64,000 bases of DNA. It comes from Marthasterias glacialis. Taxonomy: Eukaryota > Echinodermata > Asteroidea > Forcipulatida > Asteriidae. The notes beneath the pieces are model-generated. The model worked only from the letters and a program-made list of their open reading frames with translations, searched no databases and was not told the origin of the DNA. Shown piece by piece: positions 51,501 to 64,000 of the stretch (position 1 is the stretch's first letter; every line of letters starts with the position of its first letter). The position numbers and the translations under genes are program-made. Where the stretch lies: contig OU452234.1 of assembly GCA_911728455.2 (NCBI GenBank), positions 8,653,531 through 8,717,530 of the forward strand, read 5' to 3'.

Positions 51501-52033
51501 CTTTATATGTATGGTGTGAGATAACAAGTTTAATCGCAACTCTAACGGAGGGAGTTTACGCTACCGAGCAGTGTTATGCTGTATGTAATTTTCTTCAAAG
51601 AATACATTTTTTAGGGACTGAAGCAAGCAAACTTGATTCATCAATGTTTTTGTGAGACAAACTGAAGTCTGGACCCAGGAGATGATGTGAACCACCAAGT
51701 GGCTGTTTGACCTTGTTGTGAGAGTTGATTCCTGTTTTGTCCATCATCGTCAGTGGATGTTGCTTTAACGTCTTGAATGAGTACATGTTATGACAAATTC
51801 ACATTACTCAATATTTTGAACAGCCTCCATCTACATCCTACGTTGACTTGCTGACCTGGATGATCATAAATGAAATCAAGGAGCTACTTGAGTAAAAGAG
51901 ACTTTTAGATTTTAGAAATGCTCAGTGTATGTACATGTACATGCTTGAATCCCCACCTCCATCCTTCACCCTAATCATATATACACAGAGTCCGTGTTGC
52001 CTGGACCCAACAACGGCTTTTTAAACATTTGGA

Positions 52034-52255
52034 CATGGCCCAATTTCATGGCTCTGCTTACTGCATCATTCTGCGCTTACGAAGACCATTCGCCGCTTAC
52101 GAGGTTAGCGCCGAATTTCTGCGCTAGCTGTGTAAGCGAGGAATCCTTAGTTACGTGAACTTGCTAACCTGTGAAATATGCTTAAGTAAGCGCGGAATTT
52201 TCTGCTTCCACCGATTTTTTGCTTACGGTAAGCAGAGCCATGAAATTGGGCCATG
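52034..52255. mobile_element. GGGCCCAATTTCAT-family MITE
   Basis: Ends CATGGCCCAATTTCATGGCT and its exact inverse, CTGCTTAC in both arms. Flanked by CATGG/CCATG, which are also inverse. Confidence 0.85.
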
Positions 52256-54732
52256 ATCTGGCGTGTGTAGGGTCCGAGTGAAGTCCCATCAAAAGTTGAT
52301 ACCTGGGTACAAACTTAAAGTTTCCAAAACAGAGGGTGAAAAAAAGTGTTCAAAAATCCATCAAACACAAGTCACCTGAGGTGCGTAGGAGATATTGCTG
52401 GTTAAAAAAAGATAAACTTTTGGCTAAAATCTGCCCTCATGCCCAAAATGGACTGCACGTTGTGAAGCGATACTATGTTGGTAAACGATGGGCACCTTTT
52501 GTCGATTGTGCAAATCCAAAGATGCACTTAAAAAAACGATGTACAAACGTGTGGTCCACTGACTGTGTACATTGACTCAGATTTCAGTTGGAATTTTTTT
52601 TTTTTTAAAGAAACGCGTCAGACACAATCTTACCATTAACCGGGAGTATCTCTTGCAGACTCCAGGTGAGTTTCAAGTTGATAGTAGATGTCTTTGAAGG
52701 ATTTTGGAACAGTTTTTTGTCACTTTCTGTTTGGGAATTTGAAATTTGTATACAGGTGCCAAATTTTGATGGGAACTCACTCGGACCCTACATACATTGT
52801 ACGCCAGATCATGTTAAAAAATTGTCTTGTGCTGAAAGGGATAAAGGCTGGCTCCATCTTTGTAATGATTACTTTTCAGCTTTATTTTTGTCATATTATG
52901 ATTAATGTTGGACAATTTGGCAGCTTTCAAAGTGCACATCCAAATCTTGATTAATGAAGGAGTAGCGTCATTATGTAATCACTCAGTTTAATACAATGAA
53001 CTTGTAATATGCACATTATATTTCTTTTCAGCATTCAAAATTATGTATGTTAGATGGGTGTAATTATTTCTCAATAAGATATCAAATGTTATGGTTTAAA
53101 GGTCATATGAAATAGACTTTTTCTTTTCAGTTTAAACTTTAAAGTATGCCCATATTAACCTACAAATGCAAGTTTGTTCAAAGTTTGTAGGAGGTTTATA
53201 TCGCAAAAAATAATAATAATAATATTAGGGGTGAAAACTGGGTCCTTAAAAGGGGAAAGTTTTTGAAGTAGACAAAGGCAAATGCTGTCATGCCAGAGCT
53301 ACCAGTACTAAATGGTCAGGAATGTGCATTGTCACTTTGCATTGTCATTTGGTGCTTCGATCTATGTCACAAAAGCGCACCACCAGGCAATATCGACATG
53401 CATAATACAAATTTTGAGGGATGAATTAGGAAGTAATTACTTTTAACAAACTCTAAAAGTAGTATTAATCTTTATCAATATCAGACCAAATATTAAGCCC
53501 CAAAAATGTTATGTGCAAAAATACCACTTCACTGGACCTGCAAGTATGATAAATTATTACCTTTAGGTAGATATGTCGCCATTTTCCAAAGCCATAGTTG
53601 TAATCTTAACAAGATGGTTTCTTTTCGTCACACTATCCATGCTTTTATTTTTGACAGTTTTTGATCACGCTGCTTTGTCAGTCATTTACATGTGAACTTA
53701 TCTTAAATGGCACCTAATTTATTTTAATTTACAACCATTTTGACACCCTGTTTCTAATGTAGCCTATGATTTCCAATGGTTTTAATTGTCAAATTTGTCT
53801 ATGTGTGTTCTGGGTCATATACAAGTACACCTGTACATGTGGGCATCTGCAGCAAATGTTTTTGTTTTGCTATAGTAGTTGTTTGTTTTGCAATTTGTCA
53901 TCTAAAATGTTTAACTACAAAAATCTGGTTAAGAAATCTGGGATTAAATTAGACTGAGTTGGGACACTATGCTACTAACTGTTCCTCAGATTGTACCTTG
54001 AAGACTTATAAATGATATCATTACCTTCAATTCTAAAATGCTGTCATTCTTACACACAATTGTACATTTTAATTTCATAAGAAAAAGCTTTCCACAAACT
54101 AAAGCTCAAAAACATTACATTCTGAAACTGCTTGTATGTGCATAATTTGTGATCCCAATTTGACACATTTTACTGCACAAAACAAAAACATCTGAATTGT
54201 ATTGAATTTAATTTCATTAAACAATTTTATAGTTGTTAAATTAACTATTTAATTTAGTTTAATCTTCTGTCAGTTTTATTACAAAATTTAGAAGAACTTT
54301 CAGAATTATGTAGCATTTTCATAATATAAACAAGAGCTAAAGTTAGAAGGGTTTTGGTAAAGATTCGCAAAAAAAACCAACAGAAGCAACTTTGACTTTG
54401 TGCATTTAGCATGAATCATGTACACCATGAAGACAGCTTGGTCTGCGGAGTGCTTGTTGAATAGATCAATTCTTTGCACTCTTGCTTTATCACATTCACA
54501 ACCAGGCAGATTCAGTTGATCATTATTCAAATGTATTGTAACACTGGCGGGTCAGAATAGACTTTTCTTGGTTTCGGTGCAAATTGTAACACAAAAGGGA
54601 AGTTAAATATTTCAATATCTTACGATAATTTCAGCTGCATAAACTCTCTAAATGTTAAAGATTAGAAAGCCACTTGTTTTGTCCGCCATACCACTCTTGC
54701 AAAGACCCATATAGCCGACAACTTTTTTTAGA

Positions 54733-54890
54733 GTGAATGACGGGTGTTTTCAACTTGAATAAGAGTGAAGTTCGCTCCAATTTCACTCAAAAAGGGTGAT
54801 GCACAGTGAGTTTCACTCTCAAAAGAGCCAAACTGACACCACTTTGGCAGGAGAGTGAAATGTTCACTCTTACATTTAAAGAGTACACTG
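54733..54890. repeat. Cluster of AGAGTGAA/TTCACTCT motifs
   Basis: About seven copies of AGAGTGAA-like motifs in both orientations within 160 bp, probably a short MITE. Outer boundaries not clear. Confidence 0.5.
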
Positions 54891-56164
54891 AAATCAATTT
54901 GTACAAAGATCAGGATTCTATGGTTACATGTTCATGAAGGTATACTTTAGTAAATTAAATGGGAAATCTAAGCTACAAAAATAATGCATTGTGCATATTA
55001 TGTTATGAACTTGTCCTTTCTGGGGAATTGAAAATGAAGCTTCCGAAAGTTGTGAAAAACTTATATTGTAATTAAATTAAATGTCGTGAAAACAGCGCCA
55101 AACTTCACTTTTGTTGGAATGTTCACCTGCTATCGGAAAAAACAGTTCCAAATTACCTTTCTTTGCGGAGTTTATCTGCTGGATTGGACTTTAATCACGG
55201 TTTTTAAATAGAAAAACTGACACAACGAGAACTGACACAAGCTCACCTTAACCTATGGTTTCATCAAAAAATTATAGAATTCAGATTAAGACCCTTGCTA
55301 TCCGTCTACAGGTATTTATGTATTTGGTCTACCCCTATTGCCTCTGGGTCGAATAATTATAGCAATTATTCCAATCTGTTCATCCCATTATTGACAGTCA
55401 TTTGCTGATGAATGTTGAACAAATTATTTATTACGAGGCACCTCCCTGAAATGTATAGAGGCACACTGGTACCATTACAGGAACCCAACACTCATAGCTG
55501 AAACTCTTCATGCTATCCAATCAGCTTATAGTCGGTCCCAAATGTTATGCTCAAACTAAAGTTACTGTCCCAATTTTTATTGGGGCAGTTTCTGTTACAG
55601 TCAGGGGTGTTACTAAATGTAGTTTGACAGGCTCATTAACTTGAGCAGGCCCAACTTTTGCTTGGTCAATCATGCAATTTGGGGCATAACCATGATATTT
55701 GCAAAACATGCAGCGGGAAAGAAGGTAGCAAGATTGTATCTCCTTAATTTTCAAGATGATGAACTTGGTCTTTACCACTCAGGTCCCTAACCTCATTACT
55801 GCTTTTGGCCCGGTCATGTGTGTGCTCTGAGAAACATTACATGGTGATTCTAGATTTATTTAATGCTGTACATTTTTTGTAATTATTGTAACATATTATT
55901 GAATTAATATTTAGGGTGCCTTTGGTTATTTTTCAATAAAGCCAATGCTTTCTTGTTATGGACATACTCTGTTGTTTTTGAGTTCTTTTACTTATCTTTG
56001 TCTCCCTGGTAACTGTGTTTCAATGAAAATGTTAATGGCCAATTTTTGTTTAAAAAGAGGAACTAAGATGATAGGAATTAAATACTCTTCCAAAAATAAG
56101 TTGTAAGTTATTGAAAAGCATGAATTCACTCCTTTCCCAACTTTTATTTCAAAATAATTACTTG

Positions 56165-56790
56165 ATTGCCCAGTTGATAGTGTTGTTGCCTAATTGATAG
56201 CCTTGTTGCTCAATGATAACCTTGTTGCCCAGTTGATAGTGGTGTTGCCCGAGTTGGTAGCCTAGTTTCCCAGGTTGTAGTCTTGTTGCCCAATATTGAT
56301 CACCTTGTTGCCCATTGATAACCTTGTTGCCCAGTTGATAGTGGCGTTGCCTGAGTTGGTAGCCTAGTTTCCCAGGTGGTAGTCTTGTTGCCCAATATTG
56401 ATCACCTTGTTGCCCATTGATAACCTTGTTGCCCAGTTGATAGTGGTGTTGCCTGAGTTGGTAGCCTTGTTTCCAAGGTGGTAGTCTTGTTGCCCAATAT
56501 TGATCACCTTGTTGCCCATTGATAACCTTGTTGCCCAGTTGATAGTGGTGTTGCCTGAGTTGGTAGCCTAGTTTCCGAGGTGGTAGTCTTGTTGCCCAAT
56601 ATTGATCACCTTATTGCCCATTGATAACCTTGTTGCCAAGTTGATAGTGTCGTTGCCTGAGTTGGTAGCCTTGTTTTCAAGGTGGTAGTCTTGTTGCCCA
56701 ATATTGATCGCCTTGTTGCCCATTGATAATCTTGTTGCCCAGTTGATAGTGTCGTTGCCTAATTGGTAGCCTTGTTTCCCAGGTGAAAAA
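56165..56790. repeat. 102-bp higher-order tandem repeat
   Basis: CCCAATATTGATC recurs at 56289, 56391, 56493, 56595 and 56697, an exact 102-bp spacing. Each 102-bp unit is built of about five 20-21-bp subunits of the type TTGTTGCCCAGTTGATAG. Stops occur in all frames. Confidence 0.95.
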
Positions 56791-58107
56791 TTTCGGTTTT
56801 AGAAATGTTCCCAAAAATGTTAGCTTTTAGCTCAATAAAGCCAGTGTTTTTCAAATTAAGTCTGCCAAGGATAAGTTATTTATTTTTTCACTTTCAAGAA
56901 ACACTTTTTTCCAATGGCTTCCTTTTGAAACCAATTTTAAAGTCGTATTTTCTGATAATAGCTATTTCCGATTAAGACAAAATGTTTTCCATTGTTTTGT
57001 TATCAATTTATAGCTATGTTGCCCAAAAGTTGATTTTTGTTTTGTTTTGGGATTTCTTTGTTTTTCAATAAAATCCTTGTGGATGTTTTAGGAGTCATGT
57101 CCGAGTGTAAATCTTTGATACTTGTCAATTTTATTTTACTTGTTTAATCAATATCCATTACTGTAGTTTCACACAGGACTTAAGTTTTTAATAGTGTTAA
57201 CATTGATGTCACATAAATGTCTTGTCTTTTGGTGTGTATGGTGCTCCACATGTGTCATTCCTTTTTTACAACTTCTTCTTAGCGTCGCGTTTTTTATTTA
57301 TTTATTATTTTTTTGATTTGATTTGCTTAAATATTTGTTTAACCATTTTTAACGCTGCATCCGATCACCCCTGACCTTTCTAACTTTTCCAAATATTTTT
57401 CTATAGGGTCATATTGTAAACAAAAATGTTATCAAGGGTCAGCTACTACCATGGAAACCGTTTATTTGACCTTTGGTTAAACGTTTTTAGCAATTTTTAG
57501 TGTCACTTGATAATGATAGTGTTTAAGTTTTGTGGGAATTCAAAATAGCCGCTATATTCAGCCATCTTGGATTTTGTGTTTTCAGCCTGTATGTTTTTTT
57601 ATTCAAACTATATAAAAAAAATTTATCAATGGAATATTTTCAGCATGCCAATTTCAGGCTTTTCAGGCCCAGAAATACTACTAAAATTAATCGTCAACCA
57701 GGCCTCATCATTGCGTGCACATTGGGCCCCAAAAGCTGGCGGCAATATTGATTTTTAAAAGAGGAAAACTAAGTAAAACTAAGTAAAGTACAATGTTATG
57801 TCATGGGCTATGTCAAAACAAACACGTTTGCAGATTTTTCATGGCATTTTTTAAAGCAACAGATAAATAAATACGATTTTCGACCCCAAATTTGCAAAAA
57901 GTATCAAAAATGCCCTTTCATGCCAAATTTCTATTTACGTCATCACGTAGAACTGATAAAAAGATTATTAGTGACAAGTTTAATGAAAATAGGTTGATAA
58001 CTTTGGAAAATACAGGTGCGGGTGCGGGCACTATGTGCCCCTCTACAGTCCCAGTACCAGTAAGTTCAATAAAGAAAAGCCCGTTAGCGAAACGAAACAC
58101 GTATAGG

Positions 58108-58300
58108 GTTGACGTAGTGGTATCTCTCCTCGCCTTTCCACCTATAGGACCGAGTTCAATTCTCACCGGGGGCACTAGGCCTATGTGGATTGGGTTTTCG
58201 GGTTTTCCCTAGAATGAATCTCTGGGTTTTTCCTTCCACATCTAAAGCTGCATGAAACTTCCTTCTTCGTCTTTCTCCATGGGGTTCTTGGCCAGTATAA
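58108..58300 (+). mobile_element. tRNA-headed SINE-like element
   Basis: TAGTGGTATCTCTCC (A-box-like) and CCGAGTTCAATTCTC (B-box-like) are spaced as in a tRNA, followed by an unrelated body. A different head from the Leu family. Confidence 0.5.
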
Positions 58301-58603
58301 TGAACTAATGATTAAGTTCACTTTTCTGAAAATCACAACCAGAATAAATGACTGAAAATGAAACAAAATTCAGCCCGAAATCCAAGCCACACCCCGCGGG
58401 CGACATTTTCCCACATGAATAAATGAGGTCTTGCACCAGGATGCTTTTTTAAAACCGTTAATTGTACTGCAAGATCATGAATTAAGCAGCAATTAATTCT
58501 CCTTCCCCGTTTGATTCAACAAAAGTCCGAAGACGTAGCTGTATTCACCCAAGGGTATAAAAATGGTATAAAAAAGCCTGTGTTTGAAAAAGCCTTCGGC
58601 CGG

Positions 58604-58765
58604 AGGGCCACGGCAGTTCTGGGCTGTATACTCCCCAGGGAACTGAGAAAGATTACAGGAATGTTATTGGCCCAATAACCAGGGCACTTATGCCACAGCG
58701 CATTTGGAGACGTTATTGTGAAAAATAATGTGTTGTATAAGAACTAGTTATTATTATTATTATAA
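58604..58765 (+). mobile_element. SINE 3' portion
   Basis: Contains GTATACTCCCCAGGGAACTG, CCAATAACCAGGGCACTTAT and an ATTATT tail, matching the body of the SINEs at 6.2 and 48.4 kb. The head is missing. Confidence 0.7.
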
Positions 58766-59245
58766 TTTCGGTGCAATTTTGTAATTTAATTAATATTCAC
58801 TGCTTGTGCTTGTTCTGCTCTGTTTCGCTTGATTGTTTTTAACGGATAAACAATGGTTGCTGTTTATTCTTTATTTTCCGGATAAACAACCCAATCGTAA
58901 AAGTCGCGACGGGAAATCAACTTCAAAGTAACATAATAAAACATTATACCACACTACGTCACTTGCACAATGGGTGGACATAGACATTTATTTACAATAC
59001 CATTATTTCATATTATTTTTTCTCTCTTTTTTTTGCCCTCAGCTTACATATTATTGTAATTCGCTGGAGCTATAAAGTGTAAATTTCTTTTTCAACTTTT
59101 CGACACCCGACTGGACTGCACAGCACAGCTAGGGCTACATAATAAAATGGTAGTCTGCCCTGCTGTGTTCCCCAACCCAACCCAAACCCAAACCGGTCTC
59201 AATTATTTTAATAAGGCGACGGGTACGAGCTAAAAGTGGGGGCGT

Positions 59246-59667
59246 GTTTTGGCGACCTCGACCAGAAACAAGTTTGAGCTTCGGTCATTTAGCGTTTTCG
59301 CGTGTTCTGTCCAACCGCAGTGACGCAGCTGTTCCGACCAAACAGTAACCGAGTTGTTGGCTTGGTTAGGCTTGGTTTCAAGATGGCTGATTCCACAAAC
59401 ATACAAAAAGTGTCGACATATTTTTTTTTCAAATGAAAATAATAAAGCATATCAATCCAACAATGTCGATAAAATTACAAAAAATTAGTTCCATTACGTG
59501 AAAATAAAAAGAAGGCTGTGCATTTTGAGAACATTAATTTCCTTAGAAATGTACCCACGTCACAAACTGTTCCTGGTTACCGACCCGTTTTTGCGTAGCT
59601 CTCAAAAATTGTTCTGGTCTGTGAATTTGACGTCAGAAACTTGTTTCTTATGTCGAGGTCGCCAAAC
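59246..59667. mobile_element. 0.42-kb MITE with GGCGACCTCGAC ends
   Basis: Left TTTTGGCGACCTCGACCAGA and right, in reverse complement, GTTTGGCGACCTCGACATAA. Both arms continue with GAAACAAGTTT. Confidence 0.75.
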
Positions 59668-60483
59668 TCTGGTGAAAATCAAAGTTTAAACATTTCAACA
59701 GAGGGCGCCATATAACACACCCACAACCCACAACTAGCAAGCTTCGAGTGGTGAGAGCTGTCACATTGGCTGGTGTTCAACCCGAAGTGTAAAATGCGTT
59801 GAATGTGGGTTGACAGTCTACCAGGGAGCTGTCATGCACACACACACACGGGGGAGGTAGGTCACTTGCACGTTATACACGGCAGGCACAGTGCAGCAGT
59901 GTGTGTGCAAGATGTGAAGTGTTACAGTCAGAGAGCTGATGTGTATGCAGAAATACCCAGATATTGCTACTTTTTTATTGCTATAAAGAGCCAGGAAATG
60001 ATAACTGTATCGTAAATAGGGAGGTAAGTTTTTGAAATTTACTAGACATAACTGAAGTCTTACAGAGAATTACATTTGGTATTGTTTTTCAGGAGTGACG
60101 ACGTTGACGAGTACGGATTATTGATCGTATTATCTCGAGTTGAATTCCACGATATAGAGCAAGGACCTCTTGCTCTAACGTTATGTTTTAACTGACGGAT
60201 AGGCCGACTTCGGCGTAACACTATAGCCAATATATACTGACGATTGATTTTGAAGTTAAACCCATGAATGGTTTATACTCGGGTGGTTTATTTATTCATG
60301 TTAATATTAATGCAAAGCGTGTAAACTTAAGCTGTATTGAACCATGGAGGTAGAATGATTGAACTAGTGCAACAATCAGAATTTGCTTTACTGACTAGAT
60401 ACCATACACGCACCATACACATGTAGGCTAGAATAGATACATGTTTTTTTAATCTCATGACATTGTTAATTGTTGATGTTTGT

Positions 60484-61237
60484 ACTTTTGCGACCCGCGT
60501 CACATGACCTATTGTGGGTATAGAATGTAAACACACATGACGTCCTCCATAGGAAAGTGCGGTACGGTACACGATGATTGTTGCATTTAGTTTATTCGAT
60601 TGAGGCTTTTCTTGCTCGAAATCTGTGGAAAATATTCCAGAGTTTGTACCAGAGACTTTCGAGTGGCTGAATAAAGCCAGTAAGGACAGTTCCAGCAAGT
60701 CTTGAAATTTGTACAAGTAACGTATAAATGTGCACGATGTGTATTAGTGCCAACGAAATGTTAGGCCAGACGACTGCGATCACCACACACTTTTCAACAC
60801 ACAAATTTCAAAGTTTTGAAGCTGAAATCATCCAAAGAAATTGCTTTCCAAAACTGTGATTCCTTTGCCTATTTGAAATTTCGCAAGGCTAGGTATAAAT
60901 GCTCACTTTTCCAACACTCTTTACCCTTTTTTTTTTTACAGTGATTTAGGCCTACATTACAAACAAAATAACAGGCGAGTGGCTACATAGTCATCTTTTT
61001 AGTAGAATTCTGTTAAATTATGAAACAGAGATGTGATTTAAATTAATGCCACAACATACTACTTTAAATAAAGGGACTGAGTAACTAATTTATCACTTAA
61101 CAAAAGTAAAATCGACTGTTTTTGTAATCACTCCGTGTCACGGCATATCCTCTTTACACGTATTTTGCCATCAGCTGTATGGCGTTATACCCATAGGAGG
61201 TCATGTCACTGCATGTCAACGTTGTCACGCAATCGGT
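60484..61237. mobile_element. Inverted-repeat DNA element, copy 3 of 3 (inverted)
   Basis: Inverse of the 3.1-kb copy over its full length, including CTATTTGAAATTTCGCAAGG and TTTGCCATCAGCTG. Ends at CACGCAATCGGT, the inverse of the family's ACCGATTGCG terminus. Confidence 0.7.
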
Positions 61238-61728
61238 CTACATGTATTCCATGCGTACAACGGACCCTGCCGGTGTGATCCCTGAGGAGGGGTATTTTTG
61301 GAGTACACATCAAGGAAGGCAGGGAAAGAAACCACTGAGCCAACCTCTGTGTTGATATTTCATTATCCATGATTCGGCATTCAATGACTGTCCATTTTGC
61401 AATGCAATCAGCTGAGTAGACTATTGCATAGCATTCAGCTGAGTAGATTACATGTATCAAACAGTTATTGGTTTGGCTATGAACACTCCAATAACTATTC
61501 AAATTCGATACACTTGCAGGCTTACTAATACTACACAAATTGTTCATGGGTCAAAGGTCGTTTTAAGGAAAACTGATACATTTTCTTGCAGACTATCACT
61601 AGCACTAGCAGTCTGGCTAGTAGTTGGGCCTTACTTACTTTATAGTTGTGGTACCGTAGCATGTTGCGGCCGGTCTGTCAGAGGTTTCAAGCCTCTTCTT
61701 TTGACGGTAGTTTTCTTAATGTTCATTT

Positions 61729-62026
61729 TAGGTACGGTAGGTCCGAAGTTTATTTTGTGGCCAGGATTAATAGTATAAATGAGAAACTTTGGCTATTGAA
61801 TTCTTTAATTACTGAACAGAAGACCAATCGATATATTACTCTCATTCAGAAGTTACAGCAGCTTTCTGTCATTTGAAGAAGTTTGAGTGAAGCAAAAGAG
61901 TAAGTCTTGCTGTAGGGTTATTGTTATCAAAGCTAAAGTTTGTGCAAACTGGCTGTGAAAAGTGAAAGTTTCTCATCTATATTACTAATCCTGGCCACAA
62001 AATAAACTTCGGACCTATCGTACCTC
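61729..62026. mobile_element. 0.3-kb MITE with long terminal inverted repeats
   Basis: Arms of about 60 nt: AGGTACGGTAGGTCCGAAGT at the left; at the right, in reverse complement, AGGTACGATAGGTCCGAAGT, both followed by TTATTTTGTGGCCAGGATTA. Confidence 0.85.
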
Positions 62027-62738
62027 TAGAAACCATTTTGAGTTTGAGTTTACACTGTGTTAAGAAACTCTCTTATTGCCATTTGGCCCGTTTTAGATGC
62101 TCTTTCCACAAGCTACAGTTGTACAATACTTATTGAAATAGGAAGATACATCAATCTAGACTCCAGCTAGAGAAAATGACCGCATTGTCACCTTGGAGTT
62201 GAAACAGAAATCCATTTTCAGTTAGATTGCTCATGTATCATGACCCTAGAAAAATTACAAGAGAAAATAGTTTTTGAGGGTGTTGATGCTTATTTCCTAC
62301 CTCCACATAAAAATAATCAGTCTTATTTGGGTAAACAAAACTTACTATTTTTTGTCATAATGATTCTGCATATCTTTGATTAGTTTTGCCCAAGTGCTAG
62401 TGGCAGTGATTTCTTGGGAAGATTTAGTTAAAATAACTAGAAGTACAATACGGTACATTGAGTGACCCTCTATTGCTTTTCTTAACCCTCCTACACTTTG
62501 TTCAAAAACCAATTCATTCCATGGAATTCCACACTTGTGGAATTTTGAAGAACATGTGTGTGAGTTAGAAACACAAAAATCCACTTCCACAAAGTACCAC
62601 AACAGATCACTGTGGAATTTTGAAGAACAAAGATTCCCCATACATGTTGTCCCATGGCCTCTGGAAAACACGACACTGTGTGAGCATAGCAGGCTAGTTC
62701 CACATACTGTAATCCTGCAGTAATCTGTAGAACTCATC

Positions 62739-62873
62739 TGGGCCCAATTTCATGGCGCTGCTTACCGCAGAATTCTGCGCTTACGCCCTGCCTTGGTCCA
62801 TAGGAGTACGCGCTTTACAGGGCGCCATAAGCGCAGAATTATTTGGTAAGCAGCGCCATGAAATTGGGCCCAG
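62739..62873. mobile_element. GGGCCCAATTTCAT-family MITE, youngest-looking copy
   Basis: Ends TGGGCCCAATTTCATGGCGC and its exact inverse. Inner arms share CTGCTTACC and TTCTGCGCTTA. About 135 bp. Confidence 0.9.
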
Positions 62874-63049
62874 TGTATGGGAACATTGTAGTACTTCTGC
62901 ACTACTCTTGTGAAGAACATGCAAAAGTTTGTGGAAAGCATGCAAATGCTGCACTGATGTAAGGGGTAGGCAATTTTGTGGAAGTTTGTGGAACTGTAAC
63001 ACATGCACATAAGGGTTAAATATTAAATTTGGTCATTATGTAGTGAATA

Positions 63050-63202
63050 TTGACCCCTTGCACGCATACCACGTTCACCATTTTGGAAGTATAGGTATAC
63101 GCCTAAAATGCGCACAACACTGTATGACACACAGTGACAGTGCCTTCCAAAATGGAGCAACCAAGATTATTGTGATGATGACGTCAGGTGAATTGGGTCA
63201 AT
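63050..63202. mobile_element. MITE with TTGACCC ends
   Basis: Begins TTGACCCCTTGCACG and ends AATTGGGTCAAT. The interior matches 13551-13734. Confidence 0.7.
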
Positions 63203-64000
63203 GGTGGCATATAGTTACTTAAAGGAACTTAAGGAAGGAGTAAAATTGTATCCAGTGCCAAGTAATACATGTAGCTAGGAGACAGTGTTACAATGACTTA
63301 TCAGAACTTTGGATGGTTTTATGAATCTTACTTACAACAAGGAAAGCTTCGGATATAAAATAAAATCAAACTCAACTGGAATGCTTCAACAATGTTAACA
63401 AAAGCGCGGAAGAGTGTCAATGATGTTCTCACTGTGAGAAAAGAGTTTCATGTATGAAACTGAACAAATAGGCTTAAAAATTTGGAGGGGATGTGTTAAA
63501 GTTGATGTTTGTGCATGGAAGATTGAATTCATAGTACATGTACATGTACATTTAGCCACAGGAGAGAGAGAGAAGAAAAAGCGAAAGAGGAAAAAAAAAA
63601 AAAAAAAAACCTGTTCCTTTGGCTAATGAAGGAAAGATTACAGAAAGGGACATTGACCTCATTCTTGTACACATTGTGCACTGTACATAGCACATTTTGA
63701 CTAATGAAGGAAACAATCTAGCAATGCGGGCCTGATACATGTACTTCACAAAGGCAACAGAGGCAAGTCCCCTGGTCATTGCCTTGGTGCCCTTGAAATG
63801 TTCCAATAGAAATTTATAATTTCCTCATAGAGGTGCCTTTTATCAGGACGAAAATGCCTTGGTGCCCTTGACCTTTCAAGAACAAAGCAATCAGGCCGAA
63901 GCAATCAATGTTTTATACATTGGATGAACCAGTAATCAACCAATATCCATTAATTAATCAAAATACATGTACATGCCTACATTTAGTATGTGTAGACACC

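Larger units (their letters stand above)
50724..64000. other. Right flank, no gene recognised
   Basis: Begins with the BLCAP 3' UTR (end not determined; an AATAAA near 55938 is one far candidate). Contains MITEs, SINE pieces and a 102-bp higher-order repeat listed separately. 52900-54700 and 54900-56160 look like unique AT-rich DNA. A possible non-coding exon ends at a good donor (GGAG/GTAAGT, about 60020), but no protein follows. Confidence 0.5.

Noticed and set aside
52336-52575. 79-codon plus-strand ORF, Lys/Cys-rich
   Set aside because: No family resemblance and no promoter or splice support; located in the BLCAP downstream region.
59800-60130. Possible non-coding first exon with donor near 60022 and acceptor near 60093
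   Set aside because: Splice-like motifs only; no coding exon of a recognisable protein follows before the window ends.

Overview
This is eukaryotic, animal-type nuclear DNA: AT-rich, with small exons, long repeat-filled introns, canonical GT-AG splice sites, tRNA-derived SINEs, decayed LINE pieces and many short inverted-repeat elements (MITEs). The repeat style (frequent TACATGTA motifs, dense palindromic MITEs, a tRNA-Leu-headed SINE) fits a marine deuterostome, most likely an echinoderm. That placement is inference from style and was not tested against a database.

Four conserved host genes can be reconstructed by hand. (1) A DDX43-like DEAD-box RNA helicase with an N-terminal KH domain runs on the minus strand from 19938 to 4905 in 20 coding exons (661 aa). 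(2) FKBP1A (FKBP12) runs on the plus strand from 23615 to 34707 in 5 coding exons (108 aa, the same length as the human protein). Its last intron has the full signature of a U12-type AT-AC intron. (3) CCDC25 (NFACT-R/DUF814 family) runs on the minus strand from 49899 to 42166 in 7 coding exons (205 aa). (4) BLCAP is a single plus-strand coding exon at 50487-50723 (78 aa). For the three multi-exon genes, all exon phases join without a frame conflict.

Layout: 1-4904 is repeat-rich flank (LINE remnant, MITEs). 4905-19938 is DDX43, with minisatellites, SINEs and MITEs in its introns. 19939-23614 separates the divergent DDX43 and FKBP1A genes. 23615-34707 is FKBP1A, with a 0.95-kb inverted-repeat element, a nested palindrome and a 22-bp minisatellite in its introns. 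34708-42165 lies between the convergent FKBP1A and CCDC25 genes. 42166-49899 is CCDC25, with a large 18-bp-unit minisatellite in intron 4. 49900-50486 is a compact divergent CCDC25/BLCAP spacer. 50724-64000 has no recognised gene and holds a 102-bp higher-order tandem repeat and several MITEs.

The genes do not form one pathway: they are unrelated housekeeping or germline genes that are neighbours. I found no convincing new multi-gene system. The most notable items are the AT-AC intron of FKBP1A, the RGG/FGG tail of DDX43, an array of 12 forkhead-like motifs abutting a DDX43 splice site, conserved editable codons in BLCAP, and several MITE families present in multiple copies.
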